From Maridesulfovibrio bastinii DSM 16055 (GTDB taxonomy: Bacteria > Desulfobacterota > Desulfovibrionia > Desulfovibrionales > Desulfovibrionaceae): 64,000 nt of DNA. The notes under the pieces were generated by a model, which had not been told where the DNA came from, did no database searches, and was given only the letters and a program-made list of their open reading frames with translations. The translations under genes were made by a program, and so were the position numbers. The DNA is taken from contig NZ_AUCX01000010.1 of assembly GCF_000429985.1 (NCBI RefSeq), forward strand, positions 62,001-126,000, written 5' to 3'. Each line of letters opens with the position of its first letter. The stretch's first letter is position 1. Below, in pieces: positions 52,888-60,955 of the stretch.

Positions 52888-54051
52888 ATGTTCATTTTAG
52901 AAAAACCTTATGTTTCAGATATTCTTGCCGAGTCATTATCAAAAAACCAATATCCTACTCTCAAAAATGATACGGCATTAGCGCTGTCTCAGGCAGGGAT
53001 AAACCTGCTCTCTGATGCTGAATTCGTAGCCGAATACAAAAAAAATCCTGCTCAGCCTGTATACAGCAATTCCGAAAATGCAATCAGCTGGATTGACGAA
53101 CATCTTGATTTCAGCCCTCTTCCCAAAGCGATCAGACTCTTCAAAGACAAAGCCGAATTCAGGCGCAAGCTTTCTGCTGCAAATCCTGATTTTTTCTTTC
53201 AGGAAGTTTTGTTTGAAAATCTTGATACGATTGATCCCTCAGAGCTGCCCCTGCCTTGTGTTTTAAAGCCGGCAGTAGGTTTTTTCAGTCTTGGTGTACA
53301 CATGATAGAAAGTGTCGAAGGCTGGCATAAAGCTGTTCAAACCGTTCAAAATGATGTTGAAAAAATTCAGAAAATGTATCCGGCTAAAGTGCTGGAAGTT
53401 GACCGCTTCATAATAGAGCAATGCATTGAAGGCGAAGAGTTTGCCGTTGATGCTTATTACGATAAAGATGGCGAGCCGGTTATACTCAATATTTTAGGGC
53501 ATATCTTTGCTTCGAGCGAGGATGTAAGCGACAGGGTTTACTATACTTCAGTCGATGTTATCCAAAAATACCGCGAAAAATTTATTGAAGCATTAAAAGC
53601 TGCCGGAAAAGGCTCCGGCCTTAAAAATTTTCCTCTGCATGCTGAAATACGCGTGGATAAAGATGGCAACTTGGGTTTTATAGAAGTTAACCCAATGCGC
53701 TTTGCCGGATGGTGTGTAACTGACCTCGCTTATTATGCCTATGGCATCAATAATTACGAAGCTTTTATGTCCGGCAGTCATCCTGACTGGGATAAAATTT
53801 ACGAAGAGCATAAAAATAAAGTCTATGCGATGATTCTAGGTGAAATTGACGGCAGTGTTGACTTCACAAAAATTCGTGACGTTGATTATGACAGCTTCAA
53901 ATCTCTTTTCAAAAAGCCATTGGCTCTGAGGCGCATCGATTACAATAAGCATCCTGTTTTCGCTTTCATGTTCGCCGAATACACCAAGGATGAAATGTCC
54001 GAATTGAAAAAAATAACCACGGTTGATTTCAACAAATACCTAATAGTTTAA
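52888..54051 (+). CDS. ATP-grasp family protein
   Basis: The 387-residue protein has the ATP-grasp arrangement: LPLPCVLKPAVGFFSLGVHMIES for nucleotide binding, FIIEQCIEGEEFAVDAYYD in the central strand, and AEIRVDKDGNLGFIEVNPMRFAGW with the metal-binding Glu and Asn. It would join a carboxylate to an amine or thiol with ATP. The N-terminal 100 residues are unlike standard biosynthetic members. It lies 14 bases before a flavin-binding pyridoxamine oxidase-like gene, and the two probably act together. The substrate is unknown. Confidence 0.82.
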   Translation: MFILEKPYVSDILAESLSKNQYPTLKNDTALALSQAGINLLSDAEFVAEYKKNPAQPVYSNSENAISWIDEHLDFSPLPKAIRLFKDKAEFRRKLSAANPDFFFQEVLFENLDTIDPSELPLPCVLKPAVGFFSLGVHMIESVEGWHKAVQTVQNDVEKIQKMYPAKVLEVDRFIIEQCIEGEEFAVDAYYDKDGEPVILNILGHIFASSEDVSDRVYYTSVDVIQKYREKFIEALKAAGKGSGLKNFPLHAEIRVDKDGNLGFIEVNPMRFAGWCVTDLAYYAYGINNYEAFMSGSHPDWDKIYEEHKNKVYAMILGEIDGSVDFTKIRDVDYDSFKSLFKKPLALRRIDYNKHPVFAFMFAEYTKDEMSELKKITTVDFNKYLIV

Positions 54052-54065
54052 CCTCGGGGGTTGAA

Positions 54066-54521
54066 ATGAGTCAGGATGACCGCTCAAAGCTCAACATGTG
54101 CTTGGACCTCATAAAAAATAATAATATTCTGGTGCTGGCAACGTATGGAGTTGATGCACCACATACATCCCTGATGGCTTACATCTCTTCCGATGACGGG
54201 CATGAAATATACATGCTAAGCAGCATGAACAGCCGTAAATGGCTGAATATAAGCCAGAACAGCCGGGTCGGGATAATGATTGACGACCGGGACGGTAAAC
54301 TTGCCAACCAGCGGGAATCAATTAAAGCATTGACTATTACCGGATCTCACATAGACGTATCGGAACAGGAAAAAGAGCTTATCCTTAAGAAGTTCAAAAA
54401 CAGTAATCTGGAAATAAGTAATACTTTTTCCGGCCCGCAGTGCGGCATAATACGAATACGCCCGGATTCTTTTCAGCTGCTTGACGGTCCATCAGACTCT
54501 TTTTATACGGAGAGCATCTGA
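54066..54521 (+). CDS. Pyridoxamine 5'-phosphate oxidase-like FMN-binding protein
   Basis: The 151-residue protein has the split-barrel pattern ILVLATYGVDAPHTSLMAYISSDDGHEIYMLSS, SRKWLNISQNSRVGIMIDDR and ALTITGSHIDVSEQEKE, as in small flavin or heme-binding members of the pyridoxamine phosphate oxidase-like group. It is cytoplasmic. It directly follows the ATP-grasp gene, which suggests one pathway. Confidence 0.82.
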   Translation: MSQDDRSKLNMCLDLIKNNNILVLATYGVDAPHTSLMAYISSDDGHEIYMLSSMNSRKWLNISQNSRVGIMIDDRDGKLANQRESIKALTITGSHIDVSEQEKELILKKFKNSNLEISNTFSGPQCGIIRIRPDSFQLLDGPSDSFYTESI

Positions 54522-54715
54522 GCTATATGCAGGTACAGCGCGTTTTAACTTCTGATCAGAAGGCAACACTTTTTGACAAGCCGGTTTTATTACGGCACTA
54601 AGCCTTTATTCAAGGGATTATGGCTCACCGTATGATTTATATACCGGGCCGCAACCTGTACCCTAACCATTTCCGTCAGGCGCAAGCTGGAATTATAAAA
54701 TCATAAGGAGAGATA

Positions 54716-55006
54716 ATGAGTTCCACAGTTGAAGAACTTACAGTCAACTATGAAGAAAACGGCGAAGTCGTTGTTAAGGAACTGGACAAGGTCGTCCTCA
54801 CCAAAGGAGCATGGGCAACCGTAATGTTCCGCTATCAGCAGCTTGACCGGAAAACCGGAGATTTCGGGAAAGAAATGTACACCATACGCCGTTACCAGAA
54901 ATTTAACGGAGAATACCGCCCGAAATCCAAATTCAATATATCAAGCTCAGCTCAGGCCCGTAAGATTATTGACGCACTCCAGAGCTGGATGCCTGAAGAC
55001 GAATAA
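54716..55006 (+). CDS. Small basic-acidic protein, possibly PC4-like nucleic-acid binder
   Basis: AAGGAG precedes the ATG of this 96-residue protein. The central part (WATVMFRYQQLDRKTGDFGKEMYTIRRYQKFNGEYRPKSKFNISSSAQARKIIDALQSW) has the strand-rich then helix order of PC4/YdbC-like single-stranded DNA binders. The resemblance is weak. It stands alone with its own terminator. Confidence 0.6.
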   Translation: MSSTVEELTVNYEENGEVVVKELDKVVLTKGAWATVMFRYQQLDRKTGDFGKEMYTIRRYQKFNGEYRPKSKFNISSSAQARKIIDALQSWMPEDE

Positions 55007-55024
55007 ATCAAAGCGATGACCAAT

Positions 55025-55060
55025 AAAAAAGGACGCCCGTATTTCAGGCGTCCTTTTTTT
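55025..55060. terminator. Bidirectional terminator
   Basis: Arms AAAAAGGACGCC and GGCGTCCTTTTT form a perfect 12-bp stem between the 96-residue protein gene and the convergent 55081-55992 gene. Confidence 0.92.
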
Positions 55061-55080
55061 ATATCCAAGGCAGGATTCTC

Positions 55081-55992
55081 TTAATTTATTGTATAAGCCT
55101 GACTGTGTTCAACTTTTCTTACCGTGCTGTTGGTAATTGTGAACCATTTAAACTGACTCATAGTTATGCCGAAATCGTCCTTCTCCTGAAAATTACATCC
55201 TACAAGCCAACCGTCTTTGGTATAATAACAATTGGTACACCCTCCCATAACAAGCGTCTCAGGATAAGTGGCATGTTCTTTCAGATACTTTTCAACTTCA
55301 GGATAATAGCCGTCAGGATTTGTTTTTTCAGGCTCAGGTCCGAATTTTGAGAGCTTCTTCATAAGACGGTCATATTTTTCCTTATACATATTGTAGCGTG
55401 TCTTATAGAGAGCTTCATCAGGGTTCAGTTCAACAAGTTCCTCATAAATTTTCATATTGGCTTTATAATTCTTTGCAGGAATATTCTGCACCCGGTCATA
55501 AAGCTTACGTTCCAGACGTTTTTGAAGTCTACGGTCATACTTGGCAAGATTGCTGCGGTACTTATCATTATCAGGCTCAAGTTCGGCAAGTTTCTTATAA
55601 TATTTTGCCAGAGAAGCGTAACTCCAGCTCGAGGTTCTTTCAATTTTGGACTTTAAATCCTGAACCTTCGCCAAGTGTATTAAAGCTTCCATCTCATCAT
55701 TAACAAGATCAGGATATTTTTTGGCTACAGTCAGAGCTGTTTCGGCATTTCCGGTTTCTATCAGCCTTTTCATGCTGAACATTACCTTTTCACGCGCTTT
55801 ATCATTTTTTTCCTTAACAACCCGCAGTTCTTCAACACGCTTCTGCTCCGCAACTCTCGCGGCCCTCTTTGAAACCATATTGAATGCAAAAAGAACTGCG
55901 GCAATCAGGACAATGGCAACGCCTGCGCCGACAGCGGCTCTGACAACTAATTTACGATTAGTGATAAATTGATCCAGTTTAGGGAAGTTCAT
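55081..55992 (-). CDS. Membrane-anchored coiled-coil/TPR-like protein of unknown function
   Basis: I start at ATG 55992 (303 residues) rather than the TTG 36 bases upstream, although neither has a good ribosome binding site. One membrane segment (about residues 16-38) precedes a charged helical region (AEQKRVEELRVVKEKNDKAREKV) and TPR-like helices (YASLAKYYKKLAELEPDNDKYRSNLAKY, ANMKIYEELVELNPDEALYKTRY). The C-terminal 90 residues, with GGCTNCYYTKDGWLVGCNF, look like a separate small domain. No family is recognised. Confidence 0.7.
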   Translation of the reverse strand: MNFPKLDQFITNRKLVVRAAVGAGVAIVLIAAVLFAFNMVSKRAARVAEQKRVEELRVVKEKNDKAREKVMFSMKRLIETGNAETALTVAKKYPDLVNDEMEALIHLAKVQDLKSKIERTSSWSYASLAKYYKKLAELEPDNDKYRSNLAKYDRRLQKRLERKLYDRVQNIPAKNYKANMKIYEELVELNPDEALYKTRYNMYKEKYDRLMKKLSKFGPEPEKTNPDGYYPEVEKYLKEHATYPETLVMGGCTNCYYTKDGWLVGCNFQEKDDFGITMSQFKWFTITNSTVRKVEHSQAYTIN

Positions 55993-56110
55993 GCAGCGCA
56001 AGATAAAGCCCTGCGTTCCCTGCGTCAATATTCGTAAACAAATTTAGTTCAGAACTATAAACTTTTATAAAGCGACTTCCGATAGAATTCATAGAGGACG
56101 GTTTTCAGTT

Positions 56111-56950
56111 ATGAATATAGACGGATCATCTTTACATAGCAGATACGGCGCACAAGTCCGGCAGGGAAGCCAGACTTCGCTTTTGGACGGGAGCCGAAGC
56201 GGAGGCGTCAGAGCGACGCGCCCCCGTTTGTCGGCCCCGTCCGACAAAAGCGTGCAAAGTGAATTTGCGTCCTTAGTCGCCGACAAGGCTTTAAAGCCGA
56301 AAGTCTCCGGCAGTCCCGTGCAGGAAGAATCCACGCAGGATAAAACCGTGGATTCTTCCGCACTTGCCAGTTCTCTGGAAAATGCTGCCAACTACATTAA
56401 AAATGAATTCGGAGATGACGCATCAACCGCATTTATGGGGATTGTCATCAAACACTCGGGCAACAATGTTACGGAAAAAAGCCTCGGAAACGCCCTGCTT
56501 CAATCAGTAAAATTCATAGACCGCAATTTCGGATTCAGTGCTGGCGATAAAGTCATGGATCAGTTCAATTCCGATATCAATAAGACTATGAACGACTATT
56601 TTGATAACGGGCTTCAGGAACACTTCTTTGCTGTCAATCCCAATCAGTCCCTTGGCACTACACTCCAAAGCACCTTCAGCACCGTTAGTGAGAAATATGG
56701 TCAGGATGTTTCCGATTCTATAAAAAGCATGATCGAACAGGTTCTAAAAGAAGATGGAACCAATGTTGAATCCTACAAAAAAGGAATCGGTCAGGCACTT
56801 GAAGAAGCTGAAAAAACAACTCCCGGAATTACCGCTGATATCGAATCAATGGCCGCTGGAGAACTTTTTGATAAAATAGCTCCTGATAATCAGGTAATGC
56901 AGTCTGCTGCGACAGCTTCAACCGGAACCATTCTAAATGCCATAGCCTAG
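56111..56950 (+). CDS. Hypothetical protein with disordered N-terminus and helical core
   Basis: The 279-residue product has no signal peptide. Residues 1-75 are Ser/Arg/Gly-rich and probably disordered (YGAQVRQGSQTSLLDG, SGGVRATRPRLSAPS). Residues 85-260 are helical, with repeating patterns such as LENAANYIKNEFGDDASTAF, SVKFIDRNFGFSAGDKVMDQF and TFSTVSEKYGQDVSDSIKSM. These share a 'phi..a..yG.d..d' pattern that may reflect internal repeats. I do not recognise a family. It is a single-gene unit. Confidence 0.65.
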   Translation: MNIDGSSLHSRYGAQVRQGSQTSLLDGSRSGGVRATRPRLSAPSDKSVQSEFASLVADKALKPKVSGSPVQEESTQDKTVDSSALASSLENAANYIKNEFGDDASTAFMGIVIKHSGNNVTEKSLGNALLQSVKFIDRNFGFSAGDKVMDQFNSDINKTMNDYFDNGLQEHFFAVNPNQSLGTTLQSTFSTVSEKYGQDVSDSIKSMIEQVLKEDGTNVESYKKGIGQALEEAEKTTPGITADIESMAAGELFDKIAPDNQVMQSAATASTGTILNAIA

Positions 56951-57077
56951 CCCGACAAAGAGCCGGAACACTATATTTCAAGGCTTTTTCAGCCATTTTT
57001 ATCCCTGTTCAAAGAGGACCTTTTCTGATAATGAAAATGTTTCTGAGGAGTTATTAGATTTTACGGAGGATAGTCTT

Positions 57078-57164
57078 ATGAGCTTTTTCTGGTTTTTCCT
57101 TGGCCTTGCTTCTACAATTGCCGTTCTTGCTTTCATTAAAGCAACCAGCGCAATCAACGACTAG
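57078..57164 (+). CDS. Very small membrane protein (28 residues)
   Basis: ATG at 57078 follows a good GGAGG. The frame encodes 28 residues, nearly all in one membrane span (MSFFWFFLGLASTIAVLAF, ending IKATSAIND), and ends at TAG. A clear terminator follows at 57207. The length, the ribosome binding site and the terminator support a real small protein. Its function is unknown. Confidence 0.6.
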   Translation: MSFFWFFLGLASTIAVLAFIKATSAIND

Positions 57165-57520
57165 GCTTCAATCAGGGCTTTCTGCTTATGGCAGATAATT
57201 TTTTTTACGAAACCCCGTACCGCAAGGTTCGGGGTTTCGTCTTTTCTACGCAGGAACTGCGACTCTAAATTTGAATCATGTTCAATACCCTGATACATAT
57301 TCTACATAAAAGCTGCTCAACACCGACCAGTACAGCTCATGGCTTTAATATGCTGGCGGTGTAAATTTATGATATTTCAGTAAAAAGTACGGGGCAGCTT
57401 TTAAATAAATTCAATGCCGGCTTGCCGGATAGCTCCTCAATAAGTTAAGTTTGATAGAATTATATGCGTAAATATTAACAATAAAAATATTCCCTTCAAT
57501 GACTCTAAAAAGGATCTGAA
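57165..57520. other. 356-base non-coding stretch
   Basis: Apart from the terminator at 57207-57245 I see no conserved structure. The promoter of the exonuclease gene must lie in the AT-rich second half. Confidence 0.5.
57207..57245 (+). terminator. Terminator after the 28-residue protein gene
   Basis: Arms CGAAACCCCG and CGGGGTTTCG form a perfect 10-bp stem followed by TCTTTT. Confidence 0.88.
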
Positions 57521-58285
57521 ATGAAAATATATTCTTGGAATGTAAATGGATACCGGGCTGTAATTAAAAAGAATTTCTATGACTGGATGGGTGAAGCAGA
57601 CGCTGACATAATTATGGTGCAGGAAACCAAAGCCCACCCGGACCAGATTCCTGATAAACATCGTGAGCCTGAAGGGTATGAATCTCTCTGGAACTGGTCC
57701 AAAGTTAAAAAGGGATATTCCGGCACAGCATGTTTTTTCAGACAAAAACCATTATCACATTCCTTCGGACTGCCTGATGAAAAATATCAGGGCGAAGGCC
57801 GTGTGGTGATGCTTGAATATGAACAGTTCTACCTTTTTAATATCTACTTTCCCAATGGTCAGATGAGTGATGAAAGACTGGAATATAAAATGGGATTCTA
57901 CGATAGTTTTCTAGACTACGCTCAGGAGCTGCGAAAGAAAAAACCGATTGTAGTTGGTGGAGATTTTAATACTGCACACACTGAAATAGATTTGAAAAAT
58001 CCAAAATCAAATGCAGAGCGTTCGGGCTTTCTGCCTGTTGAGCGGGAATGGCTGGATAAGCTTATTGACCACGGCTACATTGATTCTTTCCGCATGTTCA
58101 ACTCTGAGGGTGGCAACTATTCATGGTGGTCCTACAGATTTAACGCCAGAAAAAATAATGCAGGATGGCGCATTGACTATTTCTTCGCCTCTGATGAGCT
58201 GAAAGACAATATTAAAAACGCCTGGATTGAATCTGATGTTTTAGGTTCTGACCATTGCCCAATTGGAATTGAACTGCAATTCTAA
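57521..58285 (+). CDS. xth: Exodeoxyribonuclease III (AP endonuclease)
   Basis: AAGGAT precedes the ATG of this 254-residue protein. The endonuclease/exonuclease/phosphatase motifs are present: KIYSWNVNGYRA, IIMVQETKAHPDQI, VVGGDFNTAHTEIDL, FLPVEREWLDKLI, YSWWSYRFNARKNNAGWRIDYFFAS and LGSDHCPIGI. It cuts DNA at abasic sites and trims 3' ends during base excision repair in the cytoplasm. Confidence 0.96.
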   Translation: MKIYSWNVNGYRAVIKKNFYDWMGEADADIIMVQETKAHPDQIPDKHREPEGYESLWNWSKVKKGYSGTACFFRQKPLSHSFGLPDEKYQGEGRVVMLEYEQFYLFNIYFPNGQMSDERLEYKMGFYDSFLDYAQELRKKKPIVVGGDFNTAHTEIDLKNPKSNAERSGFLPVEREWLDKLIDHGYIDSFRMFNSEGGNYSWWSYRFNARKNNAGWRIDYFFASDELKDNIKNAWIESDVLGSDHCPIGIELQF

Positions 58286-58432
58286 TTGCTTACTGCTTAC
58301 TCACAAAAAGTTAACTACCTGTTTTAATTAATATTTTAATTAATTTTAAAATATTTTACTTTTTTAGTTGAAACTGGTTTTCAATTTCATTAATACTATT
58401 TTCAACAAAACAAATTTCAAAAGGAGTTAGCC

Positions 58433-58591
58433 ATGCCGAAGCAAGGTCTTTCCATTTCATCGCGAAACAGGTCTGAATTTTTGAAAAAAACGTCAAAAAT
58501 TTTCGGTCATGCTTCATCGTCAAAAAAAGCAGTGTCTCAGCTTCGTTCTGCCGGGGAGAAAGAAGAGCTGCCGGATGCAATAAAAATATAA
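58433..58591 (+). CDS. Small basic protein (52 residues), hypothetical
   Basis: ATG at 58433 lies six bases after AAAAGGAG. The 52-residue product is basic and Ser-rich (MPKQGLSISSRNRSEFLKK, ending EELPDAIKI), with no membrane span. It ends 12 bases before the ATG of a second small gene that also has a strong ribosome binding site, and a terminator follows both. I know no relative of it. Confidence 0.55.
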   Translation: MPKQGLSISSRNRSEFLKKTSKIFGHASSSKKAVSQLRSAGEKEELPDAIKI

Positions 58592-58603
58592 AAGGAGATA
58601 AAA

Positions 58604-58774
58604 ATGTCAGACGCTCTGAGGGAAGCAAGCAAAATGCGCAAAAATTACGGATGGAAAACATACATAATCAAATTCGATAACTACTATTCCTACACCTTCG
58701 ATCCATCTTTGTTTCCTGAATTCACCCTTGTGGGTGAAGTTGGAGAAGATGGTAGCCTTATCCCCAAAAAATAA
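58604..58774 (+). CDS. Small soluble protein (56 residues), hypothetical
   Basis: ATG at 58604 has a near-perfect AAAGGAGATA six bases upstream. The 56-residue product (MSDALREASKMRKNYGWKT, then YIIKFDNYYSYTFDP, ending GEVGEDGSLIPKK) is aromatic-rich and probably folded. It is the second gene of a two-gene mini-operon with the 52-residue gene, followed by a terminator at 58810. No family is recognised. Confidence 0.6.
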   Translation: MSDALREASKMRKNYGWKTYIIKFDNYYSYTFDPSLFPEFTLVGEVGEDGSLIPKK

Positions 58775-58809
58775 ATTTCAAACCACAGTTCGGCCTTTCA
58801 AGGCCCCTC

Positions 58810-58862
58810 CAAAGCCCCTTTCCAGCAAGAGTCCCAACTGCTCATGGAACAGGGGCTTTTCA
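58810..58862 (+). terminator. Terminator of the two small genes
   Basis: Arms AAAGCCCCT.TTCCA and TGGAA.AGGGGCTTT pair with one mismatch around a 20-base loop and end in TTTT. Confidence 0.75.
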
Positions 58863-58884
58863 ACTGCTCAAAATCCAGACGGAT

Positions 58885-59088
58885 TCAATCCTGTTCATCA
58901 ACACTGTGCTGACTGAATTCAGTATTGAAAACTTCGGAAGCCTTCTCGACGACATCCATAAAATCTTCAGGGATTCTGGAGCCGCCTTTCAGCAGCAGTT
59001 CTAATTGCTCTTTATCAATGCCCTTCTCAGCAGCTGCCGCTGCAAGTTTTTCACTAATACTTTTTTCATCCACGAAAGGCCTCCCCAT
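58885..59088 (-). CDS. Small acidic protein, hypothetical
   Basis: The start is uncertain. ATG at 59088 (67 residues) has no ribosome binding site, while a GTG at 59073 has GGGGAGG six bases upstream. The soluble part (EKLAAAAAEKGIDKEQLELLLKGGSRIPEDFMDVVEKASEVF) is acidic and helical, which could be a small regulatory or binding protein. I recognise no family. Confidence 0.5.
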   Translation of the reverse strand: MGRPFVDEKSISEKLAAAAAEKGIDKEQLELLLKGGSRIPEDFMDVVEKASEVFNTEFSQHSVDEQD

Positions 59089-59365
59089 TTCAATATTAGA
59101 CAAGACAAAATTGAACAGAATCCACAATAGACTCTCTTTCAATAAAAAAGTTTAGTTAAAGAGTAAATTTAATACAAAATTGCCGCTCGCCCCTGTTTTC
59201 AAGCTGAATCATCCCTGCCAACCCTGCTGGACATAATCAGCCTTAACAACTAATGATCCGTTCACACAGGGTTCTGCCGTACCCGGCGGCCACAATCAAC
59301 TGCAGCCAATCAATTTATAAAGACCCTGTCCACAGACTGTTAATAAATTTCATTTCGGAGACTAT

Positions 59366-60106
59366 ATGCTTGAAAATTTAAGTATCGTATTGTTTGACAC
59401 CAAATTCCCTGAGAATGTAGGTTCAGCAGCACGAGCCATGACCAATATGGACTGCCAGAAGCTTGAGCTTGTACACCCTCGCTCATGGAATATGGAAAAA
59501 GCTTATCCACTGGCGACAGCTAAAGGACGGACAATTATTGAAACAGCCGGAATGCATGACGACCTTGAATCAGCTCTTGCAGGAAACGCCAGAATATACG
59601 GCACAACAGCAAGAACAGGAGGCTGGCGTAAAGGGATGATGACCCCGCACAAAGCCGCCCCCATGATTGTGGAGCAGTTAAGAGCCGGTGAAAAAGTCGC
59701 ACTTGTCTTCGGACCGGAGGATCGCGGACTTACCAACGATGAAACCCAGCTCTGCTCAAGGTTGATAACCATTCCCACCAGCAGGGAAAACAGTTCCTTG
59801 AATCTTTCACAGGCGGTCCTTATTATCCTTTATGAATGTTTCAAGTCCGCTCTTGAAAAACCCTTTACCCCGGCTGGACCGCCACCGGAAAGAGCAACAA
59901 CTTTTGAAGAACAGGAAGTGCTTGCCGGCAATCTGCAGGAAACTCTGCTGGCTATTGATTTTTTAAAGAAGGACAATCCGGACTACTGGATGCTGCCTGT
60001 CAGAAGGTTTCTTTCCCGCATTGATCTTAAAAGAAACGAATTCAACCTTCTTATGGGAATATGCAGGCAGGTTAAATGGATAGCTTCCGTTGCCCGTAAA
60101 AAATAA
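59366..60106 (+). CDS. trmJ: tRNA/rRNA methyltransferase, SpoU (TrmJ) type
   Basis: CGGAG precedes the ATG of this 246-residue protein. The SPOUT motifs are present: IVLFDTKFPENVGSAARAM, FGPEDRGLTNDE and IPTSRENSSLNLSQAVLI. TrmJ adds a 2'-O-methyl group to tRNA position 32 with S-adenosylmethionine. The C-terminal extension (LDRIDLKRNEFNLLMGI type) fits TrmJ. It heads a run of housekeeping genes. Confidence 0.9.
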   Translation: MLENLSIVLFDTKFPENVGSAARAMTNMDCQKLELVHPRSWNMEKAYPLATAKGRTIIETAGMHDDLESALAGNARIYGTTARTGGWRKGMMTPHKAAPMIVEQLRAGEKVALVFGPEDRGLTNDETQLCSRLITIPTSRENSSLNLSQAVLIILYECFKSALEKPFTPAGPPPERATTFEEQEVLAGNLQETLLAIDFLKKDNPDYWMLPVRRFLSRIDLKRNEFNLLMGICRQVKWIASVARKK

Positions 60107-60186
60107 CTGCACAAATTATAAATAAGCTTCTCAAAACAGTTAAACAAAGCTAATGTGTAAGAGCACATCTTGTGGAGTTTAAAAAT

Positions 60187-60927
60187 ATGACATCATCAGA
60201 ATCACTTGAATTGACCGGTATTTTTTCAAAGCAGACTATCGCAAAAGTAGGAACAGGCACAACGACCCGTCGTGTTGCCCAGATAGGGTACTACTTTGTT
60301 GAACAGTTGGATAAAGACACCTATGAAGTTCGGCCGCTGAACAATGAATATGTTCCATCCGGTGATCCTGTTAAAATCAGCAGCGATGATCTTCTGAAAG
60401 ATTATACTCCAGAGCCTGAGATGTATCACCAGAAGGTTCTGCCGAAAATGAAGGAACTGAGCAAGACCCTTGCCCGTGCGGACCGCTACCGTAATCAGGG
60501 AAAAACCTTCAGTGCCGAGATGGAATACGGCAACGCCCTCAAAATTGACATTCAGAATGTCCGGGGGAACTTCGGTATAGGTTTATGTCTGCTTGAACGC
60601 GGAGAAACTGACCGGGCCAACGATGTCTTTGCCCGGCTGATTTCCATGAACGCATCCTTTGATAAAGAGCACAAACATCTTTTTAATGAATTCGGAATAA
60701 ATCTGCGCAAGTCAAAAATGACCGCTCAGGCCATTGAATATTACAGCAAGGCCCTGGATCTCAGTAAGGATGATGAAAATCTTTATTACAACCTCGCCAG
60801 AGCCTATTTTGATGATGAAAACTACCAGAAAACAAGGGAAGCCCTGAACACAGCCCTTGAACTCCGCAAAGATTTTAAGGAAGCGCAAAAATTTATCGAC
60901 TATCTGGACAAAAAGAAACTAGGCTGA
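60187..60927 (+). CDS. Cytoplasmic tetratricopeptide-repeat protein
   Basis: GGAG nine bases before ATG at 60187 sets the start (246 residues) over a GTG 15 bases upstream. The N-terminal 75 residues hold a short beta-rich part (IGYYFVEQLDKDTYEVRPLNNEYVPSG). TPR units follow (SAEMEYGNALKIDIQNVRGNFGIGLCLLERGETDRANDVFARL, AIEYYSKALDLSKDDENLYYNLARAYFDDENYQKTREALNTALEL). There is no export signal. I recognise a TPR scaffold of unknown partner. Confidence 0.82.
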   Translation: MTSSESLELTGIFSKQTIAKVGTGTTTRRVAQIGYYFVEQLDKDTYEVRPLNNEYVPSGDPVKISSDDLLKDYTPEPEMYHQKVLPKMKELSKTLARADRYRNQGKTFSAEMEYGNALKIDIQNVRGNFGIGLCLLERGETDRANDVFARLISMNASFDKEHKHLFNEFGINLRKSKMTAQAIEYYSKALDLSKDDENLYYNLARAYFDDENYQKTREALNTALELRKDFKEAQKFIDYLDKKKLG

Positions 60928-60955
60928 ACAGCAAAAAAGCATTATAGAGAGCCTT

